64,000 nt of DNA. Source: Alkalispirillum mobile (GTDB lineage Bacteria > Pseudomonadota > Gammaproteobacteria > Nitrococcales > Halorhodospiraceae). The translations under genes and the position numbers were made by a program. Shown piece by piece: positions 9,201 through 17,632 of this stretch. Location: NCBI RefSeq assembly GCF_003664325.1, contig NZ_RCDA01000001.1:1178001-1242000 (forward strand), read 5' to 3'. The notes under the pieces are model-generated. The model did no database searches, was not told the origin of the DNA, and saw only the letters and a program-made list of their open reading frames with translations. Position 1 is the stretch's first letter; each line of letters begins with the position of its first letter.

Positions 9201-10274
9201 ATGGATATGACAGCCGACAGCATGCAGGCGCTCGCCGGCCGCATCCGCAGCTGGGCGCGGGAGATGGGCTTCACGGGGGTGGGGATCGCCGACCCCGACC
9301 TGCGCCAGGACGAATACTGGCTGCTGCGCTGGCTCCAGCACGGCTGGCAGGGCACGATGGGCTGGATGGGGCGCCACGGCGTCAAGCGCAGCCGCCCGGC
9401 GCGCCTGCTCCCCGGCACCCGTCGGATCATCTCCGTGCGCCTGAACTACCAGCCCGAAGGGGCCGAGCCCTGGTCCGTTCTGCAGGATGGCCGCAAGGCC
9501 TACGTCGCCCGCTACGCCCTGGGCCGGGACTACCACAAGCTGATGCGCCAGCGGCTGCAACGACTGGCCCGGCGGATCGAGGCCGAGGTGGGGCCGCACG
9601 GCTACCGGGCGTTCGTGGACAGTGCGCCGGTGCTGGAGAAGGCGGTGGGCCGGGAGGCCAACCTGGGCTGGATTGGCAAGCACACCCTGCTCATGGACCG
9701 GGATGCCAGCTCCTGGTTCTTCCTGGGGGAACTGTTCACCGACCTGCCCCTGCCCGCCGACCCGCCCCGCCGGCAGGGCCATTGCGGCAGCTGTCGGGCC
9801 TGTATCGATATCTGCCCCACCCGGGCCATCATCGGCCCCTACCAGCTGGACGCCCGGCGCTGCATCAGCTATCTGACCATCGAGCACGACGGCCCGATCC
9901 CGGAGGCGCTGCGCCCGCTGATAGGCAACCGGGTGTTCGGCTGCGACGACTGCCAGCTGGTCTGCCCCTGGAACAAGTTCGCCCAGCCCACCGCCGAGGC
10001 GGATTTCCAGCCCCGGCACGGCCTGGACCAGACGGACCTGGTAACGCTTTTCGGCTGGACGGAGCAGCAGTTCCTGGACCGGATGGCCGGCTCGGCGATC
10101 CGCCGCCTCGGGCACGAGCGCTGGCTGCGCAACCTGGCCGTTGCGCTGGGGAACGGCCCCGCCAGCGCCGAGGCGGTGGCGGCCCTGGAGGCGCGGCGGG
10201 CGCATCCGTCAGAACTGGTGCGCGAGCATGTGGCCTGGGCCTTGAACCGGCTACGATCCCCGTCCGGCGGCTGA
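9201..10274 (+). CDS. queG: Epoxyqueuosine reductase QueG
   Basis: QueG reduces epoxyqueuosine to queuosine, the last step of Q34 modification in GUN-anticodon tRNAs, using cobalamin and two [4Fe-4S] clusters. The first cluster motif is CGSCRACIDICPTRAI and the second is CDDCQLVCPWN; a C-terminal HEAT-like helical region follows. I place the start at ATG 9201 (MDMTADSMQALAGRIRSW), which aligns with the E. coli N-terminus; further in-frame ATGs at 9207 and 9222 are possible. The ATG at 9150 in this frame is the antisense of the nnr start and is rejected. No Shine-Dalgarno is seen. It is convergent with panD. Confidence 0.94.
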   Translation: MDMTADSMQALAGRIRSWAREMGFTGVGIADPDLRQDEYWLLRWLQHGWQGTMGWMGRHGVKRSRPARLLPGTRRIISVRLNYQPEGAEPWSVLQDGRKAYVARYALGRDYHKLMRQRLQRLARRIEAEVGPHGYRAFVDSAPVLEKAVGREANLGWIGKHTLLMDRDASSWFFLGELFTDLPLPADPPRRQGHCGSCRACIDICPTRAIIGPYQLDARRCISYLTIEHDGPIPEALRPLIGNRVFGCDDCQLVCPWNKFAQPTAEADFQPRHGLDQTDLVTLFGWTEQQFLDRMAGSAIRRLGHERWLRNLAVALGNGPASAEAVAALEARRAHPSELVREHVAWALNRLRSPSGG

Positions 10275-10289
10275 GGCCGGGCCCGGACG

Positions 10290-10330
10290 GCAAAAAGCCG
10301 CCCCCGGCATCACCGGGGACGGCTTTTTGC
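10290..10330. terminator. Bidirectional intrinsic terminator between queG and panD
   Basis: GCAAAAAGCCG (10290-10300) pairs perfectly with CGGCTTTTTGC (10320-10330), with an inner CCCCGG/CCGGGG stem. The A run on one side and T run on the other give a U tract in either direction. Its position between convergent genes supports termination of both. Confidence 0.85.
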
Positions 10331-10363
10331 GGCTGCTGCGACCCGGCGGCCGGGCCGGCAGGA

Positions 10364-10744
10364 TCAGGCCACTTGCAGCGGGATCCCGTTGCGCTGATGG
10401 GTGATCCGGTTGTCACCGTCGCAGTAGACGAGCGCCGGCTCATGCTTGTCCAGATCGGCCTCATCCACGTTGGCGTAGCAGCAGATGATGATGCGATCAC
10501 CGTCGCTGCACAGGTGCGCGGCCGCACCGTTCATGGAGATCATCCGCGAACCCGCCTCGCCCCGGATGGCATAGGTGGTGAAACGCTCACCGTTTGCCAG
10601 GTTGTAGACGTGGATCTGCTCGTACTCGCGGATGCCGGCGGCATCCATGAGGTTGGCATCAATGGCGCAGGAGCCCTCGTAGTCCAGCTCCGTGTCCGTC
10701 ACGCAGGCCTGGTGCAGCTTGCATTTCAGCATGTTCAATTGCAT
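10364..10744 (-). CDS. panD: Aspartate 1-decarboxylase (pyruvoyl enzyme) PanD
   Basis: PanD makes beta-alanine from aspartate for pantothenate synthesis. It self-cleaves between Gly24 and Ser25 in YEGSCAID to generate the pyruvoyl cofactor; both residues are present. The remaining conserved NGAAAHL and the YAIRGE stretch are intact, and 126 residues is the E. coli length. It is the last gene of the panB-panC-panD group, separated from panC by a 124-bp gap with no clear promoter, and it ends at the bidirectional terminator. Processing may require a maturation factor (PanM/PanZ) in gammaproteobacteria; none is in this window. Confidence 0.97.
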   Translation of the reverse strand: MQLNMLKCKLHQACVTDTELDYEGSCAIDANLMDAAGIREYEQIHVYNLANGERFTTYAIRGEAGSRMISMNGAAAHLCSDGDRIIICCYANVDEADLDKHEPALVYCDGDNRITHQRNGIPLQVA

Positions 10745-10868
10745 ACCGAATCACCGTTCTATTGCCGTACAACTCGCCGTTCGGTCCGCGGCCGCGCAAT
10801 GGCACACGCGGCAGGAGTGACGAGGCGTTCATGTGCAACCGCACATTTCAGTCGCGGATTATGCTGAT

Positions 10869-11729
10869 TTATTCAGTCGGGTTCAATTCCAACTCGATAT
10901 TATCGATTAATCGCGCCCGACCCAACCAGGCCGCCCCGGCCAGCACCAGGCGATGATCCCCCGGACCGGCGGGCGTGAGGTCATCGGCACGGCAGATCTC
11001 CAGGTAATCGGGCCTGAAGCCCTGCTCCTCCAGCATGGCCCGTCCCCGCGCTTCCAGCCGGCGGAAATCGGTATCCCCCGCCCGGAGCCGCTTGACCATG
11101 CCCTGCAGGGTGCGCTGCAACGCCGGCGCCTGGTGGCGCTCCGCCTGGGTGAGGTAACCGTTGCGCGAGCTCATGGCCAGGCCGTCGGCCTCGCGCACGG
11201 TGGGCATGCCCAGCACCTCCACCGGGAGGTTCAGGTCCGAGACCACCTGCTCAATCACCCGCAGCTGCTGGTAGTCCTTGCGCCCGAACACCGCCACGTC
11301 CGGCTGCACCAGATTGAACAGCTTGACCACCACGGTGGCCACGCCGGTGAAGTGGCCGGGGCGGCTGGCACCACACAACCGTTCACCCAGCGCCCCCACC
11401 TCCACGCGGGTGGCCTGGCGGGTACCGCCGCGGTACATGTCCTCCACCGGCGGCGCGAACACGGCGTCCACCCCCCGCGCCTCCAGCTTGCTGCAGTCCT
11501 CGGCGAAGGTGCGCGGGTAGCTCTCGTAGTCCTCGCCCGGGCCGAACTGCAACGGGTTGACGAAGATGCTGGTCACCAGCCGGTCGCAGCGCGGCGCCAG
11601 GTGGTCCACCAGCGCCAGGTGCCCCTCGTGCAGGTTGCCCATGGTGGGCACCAGGCCCACGCGCAGGCCGGCGCGGCGCCAGTCGGCCACCTGCGCCTGC
11701 AGGTCGGCGGTGCGCCGCAGGCGTTTCAC
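10869..11729 (-). CDS. panC: Pantothenate synthetase PanC
   Basis: PanC condenses pantoate and beta-alanine with ATP via a pantoyl-adenylate. The 286-residue protein has the HIGH-type motif in PTMGNLHEGHLALV (about 28-41), FVNPLQFGPGEDY, FGRKDYQQL and the KMSKS-like MSSRNGYLT. It starts with GTG at 11729, overlapping the panB stop as GTGA, so the pair is coupled. Its last about 50 bp are notably AT-rich for this genome. Confidence 0.97.
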   Translation of the reverse strand: MKRLRRTADLQAQVADWRRAGLRVGLVPTMGNLHEGHLALVDHLAPRCDRLVTSIFVNPLQFGPGEDYESYPRTFAEDCSKLEARGVDAVFAPPVEDMYRGGTRQATRVEVGALGERLCGASRPGHFTGVATVVVKLFNLVQPDVAVFGRKDYQQLRVIEQVVSDLNLPVEVLGMPTVREADGLAMSSRNGYLTQAERHQAPALQRTLQGMVKRLRAGDTDFRRLEARGRAMLEEQGFRPDYLEICRADDLTPAGPGDHRLVLAGAAWLGRARLIDNIELELNPTE

Positions 11730-12559
11730 GACGCGTCCCCGAAGGAGTGGCTGGCATCGGGGAAGCGGCCCTCGCGCACGGCCGAGACGTACGCCTCGAG
11801 CGCCCCGGGGATGCTCTCTGCTCCCTCCATGAAGTTCCTGGAAAAGCGCGGGATACGGCCCGGCGTGATGCCGAGGATGTCCTGTAGCACCAGGACCTGG
11901 CCGTCACAGTCGGGGCCGGCCCCGATGCCGATCACCGGGATCTCCAGCCCCCCGCTGACCCGCTTGCCCAGCGCGGACGGCACGCACTCCAACACCAGCA
12001 GGTCGGCGCCGGCGTCCTGCAGGGCCTGCGCGTCCGCCAGCATGGCATCGGCCGCGGCGCTGTCCCGGCCCTGGACGCGGTAGCCGCCTAGCTTGTGCAC
12101 CAGCTGCGGCTGCAGGCCCAGGTGGGCGCAGACCGGGATACCGGCCCGGGCCAGGCGCGAGACCAGTTCCGCCTGCTCGCCGGCCCCCTCCAGCTTGATC
12201 ATCTGCGCCCCGCCCGCCTGCATCAGCCGGCCGGCATTGCGCAGGCCGTCCTCGACGGTGGCGTAACTCATGAAGGGCATGTCGGCAACGACCAGGGCGG
12301 CCGTGCGGGCATCCGCCACGCAGCGGGTGTGGTAGACCATGTCATCCACTGTGACCGGCACGGTGGTTTCCCGCCCCTGCATTACCATCCCCAGGGAGTC
12401 GCCCACCAGGATGACGTCCACGCCGGCCCGATCCTCGGCCACGGCGAAGGTATAGTCGTAGGCAGTAAGCGAGACGATCTTCTCGCCGTCGGCCTTCATC
12501 CGTTGCAGCCGTCCGGTGGTGACCGGACGGCGGGTCTGGGACTGATCACCGGAATACAT
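11726..12559 (-). CDS. panB: 3-methyl-2-oxobutanoate hydroxymethyltransferase PanB
   Basis: PanB transfers a hydroxymethyl group from methylene-tetrahydrofolate to alpha-ketoisovalerate, giving ketopantoate. Motifs visible are SLTAYDYTFA, VGDSLGMVMQG (substrate and Mg binding), CAHLGLQPQ, GGYRVQGR and IGIGAGPDCDGQVLV. Length 277 is close to the family's about 264. ATG 12559 gives an N-terminus that aligns to E. coli PanB; a GGGAG lies rather far upstream. It is positioned between folK and panC as in E. coli. Confidence 0.97.
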   Translation of the reverse strand: MYSGDQSQTRRPVTTGRLQRMKADGEKIVSLTAYDYTFAVAEDRAGVDVILVGDSLGMVMQGRETTVPVTVDDMVYHTRCVADARTAALVVADMPFMSYATVEDGLRNAGRLMQAGGAQMIKLEGAGEQAELVSRLARAGIPVCAHLGLQPQLVHKLGGYRVQGRDSAAADAMLADAQALQDAGADLLVLECVPSALGKRVSGGLEIPVIGIGAGPDCDGQVLVLQDILGITPGRIPRFSRNFMEGAESIPGALEAYVSAVREGRFPDASHSFGDAS

Positions 12560-12613
12560 GGCTACAGCTTATCTCCCAACTGGGTGTAACAGGGCCCGCC
12601 CCCGCCCGAGGCT

Positions 12614-13117
12614 TCAGGGCAGAGGCGGCGGCGCGATACGTTGCAGTTGCTCCCCGTCGCAGCCGGCCAGCAGCGCCTTCAGGGACGAGAGGCCGGGCAG
12701 CGGCGGCGCGGCCACCAGTTCGGCCAGAGGATACAGCACGAAGGCGCGCTCCGGCAGCCCGGGGTGGGGCACGGTCAGGCGGGGCTCACGGATGCGCTGA
12801 TCGCCGTAGAGCAGGATGTCCACGTCCAGGGTGCGCTCGCCCCAATGCCGCCCTCGCACCCGGCCGTGGGCCCGCTCCAGGGCCTGCAGGTGGTCGAGCA
12901 GTTCCAGCGGCGCCAGCCGGGTCTCCAGGGCCACCACCGCGTTGACGTAATCGGGCTGGTCGACGGGCCCCATGGGCGGGTTGCGGTACAGCGAGGAACT
13001 GCGCGCCGCACGGCAGCCGGGCAAGCGCGCCAGGGCATCGATGGCGCGCTCCACCTGCCCGCAGGGGCCGTCGAGGTTGCTGCCCAGCCCCAGGTACGCG
13101 GTCACCCACTCGGCCAC
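12614..13117 (-). CDS. folK: 2-amino-4-hydroxy-6-hydroxymethyldihydropteridine pyrophosphokinase FolK
   Basis: FolK pyrophosphorylates the pterin precursor of folate. LGLGSNLDGP at the N-terminus, SSLYRNPPMGPVDQPDYVN and the Mg-binding RTLDVDILLYG are all present. I take the GTG at 13117 because GGGAG sits seven bases upstream and gives MAEWVTAYLGLGSN, matching family length (167 against 159 in E. coli). A longer in-frame reading back to 13192 would overlap pcnB. It lies 37 bp after pcnB and just before panB; PanB uses the folate cofactor. Confidence 0.95.
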   Translation of the reverse strand: MAEWVTAYLGLGSNLDGPCGQVERAIDALARLPGCRAARSSSLYRNPPMGPVDQPDYVNAVVALETRLAPLELLDHLQALERAHGRVRGRHWGERTLDVDILLYGDQRIREPRLTVPHPGLPERAFVLYPLAELVAAPPLPGLSSLKALLAGCDGEQLQRIAPPPLP

Positions 13118-13154
13118 TGCCGTACTCCCGGGGCGGAGACCGCCCCGCGGGGCC

Positions 13155-14522
13155 TCAGCGCCGCCGCCGACGACGGCCGCCACGCCGACCACGCCCCCCG
13201 GGCTGGTTGTTCAGGGCCACCTGGGCGCGCTGCTCCGGGTGCAGCTCCTGGAACTCCGTCCACCACTGGGCCAGCGCCCCGGGCACCTCACCGATGTTGG
13301 CGCGCAGCAGCAGGAAGTCGTAGGCGGCACGAAAACGCGGATGGCCCATGAAACGCAGCGGCCGCTTGCCGGCCCGCTGGTCGAAGCGCGGCTGCAGGGT
13401 CCAGATCTCGCCCATGGGGATACCGAAACGCTTGGGGATGGCCACGCTCTGGCGCTGCCGGCGCTGGATCTCGGCCGACGCCTGCTGCAGCGCAGGCACC
13501 GGCGGCACATCCTCCTCGGCCTGCAGGGCCAGGGAGCGGGACACCACCGCCGGCCAGAGCAGCGCGGCGAACAGGAAGGCCGGGGTGACCGGCTTGCCGT
13601 TCTCGATACGCTCGTCGGTATTCTTCAGCGCCTGGGCGATAAAGCTGAGCACCAGGCCGTGTTCGTCCGCCTCGATCTCGCGCTCGGTCATGGGGAAGAG
13701 CGGCGCGAACAGCCCATGCTGGCGCAGCATCTCGAAGGTTTCCGCCCCCAGGCCGCCCATGAACAGCTTCAGCACCTCCTCGAACAGCCGTGCCGGGGGC
13801 ACCTCCGCGAGCAGGTGCGCCATCTCCGGGATGGGCCGGGCGGTGTCGGGGTGGATGCGGAAGCCGAGCTTGGCCGCGAACCGCACCGCCCGCAGCATCC
13901 GCACCGGATCCTCCCGGTAGCGGGTCTCGGCGTCCCCCATCAGGCGGATGACGCCCTGCTCCAGGTCCTGCAGGCCGCCGGCGTGGTCCACCACCGTGAA
14001 ATCGGCGATGTTGTAGTAGAGGGCGTTGATGGTGAAATCGCGCCGCAGGGCATCCTCTTCCAGGGTCCCGTAGACGTTGTCGCGCACGATGCGGCCGTTC
14101 TCGAAGGCCACCTCGCCGTTGTCGCCATCGCCGCCGTCGAACTCGGCCTCGCTGCCCTCCGCCTCGTCCTCGTCCTCATCCGGGCTGTCCGGATCGTGCA
14201 GGGCGCGGAAGGTGGCAACCTCGATAATTTCGCGTCCGAACTGCACGTGGGCCAGGCGGAATCGGCGGCCGATCAGGCGGCAATTGCGGAACAACTCCCG
14301 GACCTCCTCCGGCCGGGCGTCCGTGGCCACGTCGAAATCCTTGGGTTCGTGCCCCAGGGAGAGGTCGCGCACGCCGCCGCCGACCAGATACGCGCCGTAC
14401 CCGGCGTTCTTCAGCCGGTAGAGCACCTTGAGCGCGTTCTCGCTGATGTCAGCGCGGGAGATGCGATGCCGATCCCGGGGGATGATCGCAGGGTTGTTAG
14501 GGTTGATGGTCTGTTCCGTCAC
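13155..14522 (-). CDS. pcnB: Poly(A) polymerase I PcnB
   Basis: PcnB adds 3' poly(A) tails that mark RNAs for decay. The class II nucleotidyltransferase core is clear: YLVGGGVRDLSLG (about 45-57), KDFDVATDA with the catalytic DxD, RRFRLAHVQFG, DALRRDFTINALYY and TRYREDPVRMLRAVRFAAKLG. The C-terminus ends in a run of Arg (GGRRRRRR), as in basic-tailed homologues. Residues 110-137 form a strongly acidic insert (15 of 28 are D/E) where E. coli has a short neutral loop. The start is GTG at 14522 with no strong ribosome binding site. It heads the pcnB-folk-pan group. Confidence 0.95.
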   Translation of the reverse strand: MTEQTINPNNPAIIPRDRHRISRADISENALKVLYRLKNAGYGAYLVGGGVRDLSLGHEPKDFDVATDARPEEVRELFRNCRLIGRRFRLAHVQFGREIIEVATFRALHDPDSPDEDEDEAEGSEAEFDGGDGDNGEVAFENGRIVRDNVYGTLEEDALRRDFTINALYYNIADFTVVDHAGGLQDLEQGVIRLMGDAETRYREDPVRMLRAVRFAAKLGFRIHPDTARPIPEMAHLLAEVPPARLFEEVLKLFMGGLGAETFEMLRQHGLFAPLFPMTEREIEADEHGLVLSFIAQALKNTDERIENGKPVTPAFLFAALLWPAVVSRSLALQAEEDVPPVPALQQASAEIQRRQRQSVAIPKRFGIPMGEIWTLQPRFDQRAGKRPLRFMGHPRFRAAYDFLLLRANIGEVPGALAQWWTEFQELHPEQRAQVALNNQPGGRGRRGGRRRRRR

Positions 14523-14536
14523 GTAGAAATTGGCAC

Positions 14537-14571
14537 TTGAGACTGCGAAATGGGCGCGTATAATACCACCC
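14537..14571 (+). promoter_or_regulatory. Sigma-70 promoter of tRNA-Glu
   Basis: TTGAGA (14537-14542) and a perfect TATAAT (14559-14564) are spaced by 16 bases. The predicted start is near 14571, 35 bases before the mature tRNA. The C-rich bases after the -10 resemble a stringently controlled discriminator; that reading is inference. Confidence 0.8.
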
Positions 14572-14605
14572 CTGTTCGGCGCTGCCGAGCAGGCAAACCA
14601 GAAAC

Positions 14606-14680
14606 GCTCCCATCGTCTAGCGGTCAGGACGCCGCCCTCTCAAGGCGGAAACCGGGGTTCAATTCCCCGTGGGAGCGCCA
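14606..14680 (+). tRNA. tRNA-Glu (anticodon CUC)
   Basis: The 75-base cloverleaf has acceptor arms GCTCCCA (14606-14612) and TGGGAGC (14670-14676), discriminator G and an encoded CCA (14678-14680). The anticodon stem CCGCC/GGCGG closes the loop CTCTCAA, giving CUC, which reads GAG. The T arm (GGGGTTCAATTCCCC) is regular. E. coli has only UUC tRNA-Glu; a CUC isoacceptor is expected in a GC-rich genome that uses GAG heavily. It lies divergent from pcnB. Confidence 0.96.
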
Positions 14681-14715
14681 TCTCCCCTCTTAATTCAAAG
14701 CACCAGACCCCGCCG

Positions 14716-15267
14716 ATGTCCCAGCACGCCTACCCCGCGAGTCTCACGGTCCGGATCCTGGCGTTCGTTTACGACCTGATGCTGGTGATCGCCATTCTCC
14801 TGATCGGCGGTGCGCTGCCCCTGGTCTTCACCGGCGGCGACGCCATCGAGCCGGGCACGGTGGCCGGCTTTCTCTACCAGCTCTACCTGCTGTTGCTCAC
14901 CGGCGGTTTCTTCGTCTTCTTCTGGGTACGCGGCGGCCAGACCCTGGGCATGAAGACCTGGCGGCTGCGGGTGGTGCACCCCGACGGGCAACTGATCGGC
15001 GTGCGTACGGCGCTGGTGCGCATCCTGCTGCCGGCCATCGGCTGGGCGCTGGTCTTCGCGGGGCTTTACTGGGCCTATTTCTCCGACTGGTCCCAGGTGC
15101 AGAGCCGGGGCTCACAGCACTTCACCCTGTTGCTCGCCAGCCTACCGCTGGTGCTGATGTTCGGCTGGATCCGCGTGGACGAGTGGCGGCGCGGCTGGCA
15201 CGACCGGCTGGCCAACACCCTGGTGGTGCGCGAACCCAAGCGGCCCAAGGCCGACCCGGCGGACTGA
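14716..15267 (+). CDS. RDD family membrane protein
   Basis: This 183-residue inner-membrane protein has the RDD-domain layout: ARG-type start region (LTVRILAFVYDLMLVIAILLIGG), a central segment (YQLYLLLLTGGFFVFFW) and GGQTLGMKTWRLRVV before a last membrane span. It ends in DEWRRGWHDRLANTLVV, the conserved RDD C-terminal signature. The family's exact role is mostly unknown; some members are proposed Na+/H+ antiporters. The start is ATG 14716, because an upstream extension in frame would include the tRNA gene. It is convergent with lptG. Confidence 0.85.
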   Translation: MSQHAYPASLTVRILAFVYDLMLVIAILLIGGALPLVFTGGDAIEPGTVAGFLYQLYLLLLTGGFFVFFWVRGGQTLGMKTWRLRVVHPDGQLIGVRTALVRILLPAIGWALVFAGLYWAYFSDWSQVQSRGSQHFTLLLASLPLVLMFGWIRVDEWRRGWHDRLANTLVVREPKRPKADPAD

Positions 15268-15277
15268 CCGCGCCGGC

Positions 15278-16360
15278 TCAGCGTACCCGCATGATGCCGA
15301 CGATGCCGGCCAGCAGAAAGGCGATGGCCGGCAACAGCGCGCTGGCCGCCGGCGGCAGGCCGAACACCACCCCGGCGTGGTTGAGCATGCGGTTGACCAG
15401 GAAGAAGACCACCCCCACCAGCACGCCGATGAAAATGCGCTGCCCCGCCCCGGTGGAGCGCACGGCGCCGAAGACCAGCGGAATGGTGAGCAACAGCATG
15501 GCCAGGGTGGAGATGGGCGTGGCCACCTTCACCCAGAACGCCAGACGCCACTCGCTGCTGTCCAGCTCGTTGGCCTCCAGGTAATTGATGTAGGTGCGCA
15601 GGTCGGCCATGGAGAGGCTCTCCGGGTCCACGACCACCACGCCGAGCACCGCCGGGGACAGGGCGCTCTCCCACCTCTTGCTCTCACCCAGCTCCGAGGT
15701 GGAGATGCCCTCGTCATGCAGGTGCACCTCGCGCGGCTCACTCAGAGCCCAGTGACCGTTGCGGTAGAACGCCTCGCTGCCGCTCAGCACCCGGCGCAGG
15801 GCCATGGGCTCGCCGGCCCGCTCCTCGAACTCGTAGATGGTCACGTCCTCCAGGTGACCGGCACTGCGCGCCCGCCCCACCTCGATGAACTGGGTGCCGT
15901 CCCGGGCCCAGAGCCCCCCGGCCCCGCTGATGCCCACCTCGCGCGCCATGGCGCTGGCGCGCAGTTCGGTGGCCACACGCTCTGCCGGCGGCACCACCCA
16001 CTCGCCCATGGCCATGGCGATCATGGCCAGGATCAGCCCCCCGGCGGCCACCGCCCGGGCGATCTGCAGCACCGACACCCCGGCGGCGCGCATGACCGTC
16101 AGCTCATTGCGCGAGGCCAGTGCCCCCAACCCCATCAGTGCGCCGATCAGCGTGGCGAAGGGAAAGGCCTCGTAGGCGCGCGCCGGACTGCTGAGCAGCA
16201 CGTACCCCAGTGCGGTAAGCGCGCCGTAGTCGGCGGTACCGATGTCACCGCCCTCGTCGACAAAGGTGAACACCAAATCCAGTGACATGATGACCACCAG
16301 CGCCACCAGGGCGCTGCCCACCACGGTCACGATCAGGTAGCGGTCGAGTAGCCGGATCAT
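15278..16360 (-). CDS. lptG: LPS export ABC transporter permease LptG
   Basis: LptG pairs with LptF and LptB2 to extract lipopolysaccharide from the inner membrane and pass it to LptC. The layout is three N-terminal membrane spans (one near 15-35), a periplasmic beta-jellyroll (about 125-260), and three C-terminal spans (about 275-355). SPARAYEAFPFATLIGALMG and SRNELTVMRAAGVS form the coupling-helix region. ATG 16360 overlaps the lptF stop as ATGA. At 360 residues it is standard length. Confidence 0.95.
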   Translation of the reverse strand: MIRLLDRYLIVTVVGSALVALVVIMSLDLVFTFVDEGGDIGTADYGALTALGYVLLSSPARAYEAFPFATLIGALMGLGALASRNELTVMRAAGVSVLQIARAVAAGGLILAMIAMAMGEWVVPPAERVATELRASAMAREVGISGAGGLWARDGTQFIEVGRARSAGHLEDVTIYEFEERAGEPMALRRVLSGSEAFYRNGHWALSEPREVHLHDEGISTSELGESKRWESALSPAVLGVVVVDPESLSMADLRTYINYLEANELDSSEWRLAFWVKVATPISTLAMLLLTIPLVFGAVRSTGAGQRIFIGVLVGVVFFLVNRMLNHAGVVFGLPPAASALLPAIAFLLAGIVGIMRVR

Positions 16361-17472
16361 GAGGCTTCCCTCCGCCCACCGCGGGAGGGCAGCAGATCAA
16401 AGCGCCAGAGCAGCCCCACGACCCCGGCCAGTAGGACTGCCCCGTGCAACCACCACAAGCCCAGCGCGGCGGGGACCTGCCCCCCCTCCAGCCAGTCCTG
16501 GCCCACGGTCAGCAGCTGAAAATAGCCCACGTAGACCAGCACCGCCGAGAGCAGCCGCCCGTAACGGCCGTCCCGCGGTGCGCTCTTGCTCAGGGGGACC
16601 GCCAGCAAGGCCAGTAACAGGGTCATCACCGGCATGGCCAGGCGCCACTGCACCTCGGCCCGGTCAGCGGCGGTATCCGACCCCCACAACTCGGCCAGGG
16701 GCTGAGCGTTGCGCCGCGCGCGGATATCGATATCCTCCGGCCGCTCCTCCACCAGGACCCCGTGGCGCTGGAAGCGGGTCACCCGCCAGTCCGCGCGGTC
16801 GGGCTCGCCGTCGTAGCGCCAGCCATCCAGCAGCACCAGGTAGCGGTCCCCGGTGATCGGGTCCTCCTCCTGGATGCCGCGGCGAGCGGCGAGGATCACC
16901 CGGTCGTCGTTGTTCTGCGAGCGGATGAATACATCCTCCATCTCGCGCTGGTCCTCGCTCAGCCGCTCCAGGTAGAGGGTACCCTCGGTGGCGCCCCGCG
17001 CCTGGAGGAAGCGCCCGGCCTGGAGGGCGGCGAACTCCATATCCGCCTCCGCCTCGGCCTGCACCACTTCCGCCTTGTGCGCCGCGGCGGGCCCCCAGTA
17101 GAGGGAGAGCATGCCCACCAGCGCGGCCAGCGGCACCGCCAGCCAGAGCAGTGCACGGAACTGGCGCCAGGGGCCGATGCCGCAGGCGGACATCACCGCC
17201 ATCTCGCTGTCGCGGTACAAGCGGCCAAAGGCGAGGACAATGCCCAGGAAAAAGCTCGCCGGCAGGATCAGCCCGAGGTAGCGCACCGTCTGCAGCCCCA
17301 GCAGGGTCAGGATGACTCCCGCCGGCAGTTCGCCACCGGCGGCGTCACCCAGGTAACGGATCAGCCGGTTGGTGGCCAGCACCGCAAACAGCACCAACAG
17401 CACCGCCAGCCAGGCGAACAACACCTCGCGTACCAGGTAGCGGTCGACGATGGGGATACGGATTGGCGACAA
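16357..17472 (-). CDS. lptF: LPS export ABC transporter permease LptF
   Basis: LptF is the second permease of the LptB2FG exporter. The N-terminus IPIVDRYLVREVLFAWLAV and the coupling segment YRDSEMAVMSACGIGPWRQ are characteristic, with six membrane spans around a periplasmic jellyroll. The start appears to be TTG at 17472, with AGAGG about nine bases upstream; no ATG or GTG is available near the N-terminus. It is divergent from pepA, as in many Gammaproteobacteria, with a 160-bp intergenic region. Confidence 0.94.
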   Translation of the reverse strand: MSPIRIPIVDRYLVREVLFAWLAVLLVLFAVLATNRLIRYLGDAAGGELPAGVILTLLGLQTVRYLGLILPASFFLGIVLAFGRLYRDSEMAVMSACGIGPWRQFRALLWLAVPLAALVGMLSLYWGPAAAHKAEVVQAEAEADMEFAALQAGRFLQARGATEGTLYLERLSEDQREMEDVFIRSQNNDDRVILAARRGIQEEDPITGDRYLVLLDGWRYDGEPDRADWRVTRFQRHGVLVEERPEDIDIRARRNAQPLAELWGSDTAADRAEVQWRLAMPVMTLLLALLAVPLSKSAPRDGRYGRLLSAVLVYVGYFQLLTVGQDWLEGGQVPAALGLWWLHGAVLLAGVVGLLWRFDLLPSRGGRREAS

Positions 17473-17632
17473 ACCGGGGGCCTCTACGGCTGCAAAGCGA
17501 ACGGTGCGCAGATTAGACTACTCGACGGCAGACACGGTGACTAACACTTCGAAGCAAGGCGCCGAAGCTTAACCGAGGGCCGCCCGCCCTGGCGAGCCGC
17601 GGCGCCCTTCCAGGCCCACAAGGGAGCGATCC

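Noticed and set aside
10762-10956. 64-codon plus-strand frame between panD and panC
   Set aside because: It runs antisense into the 3' end of panC and has no ribosome binding site; composition follows the locally AT-rich DNA.
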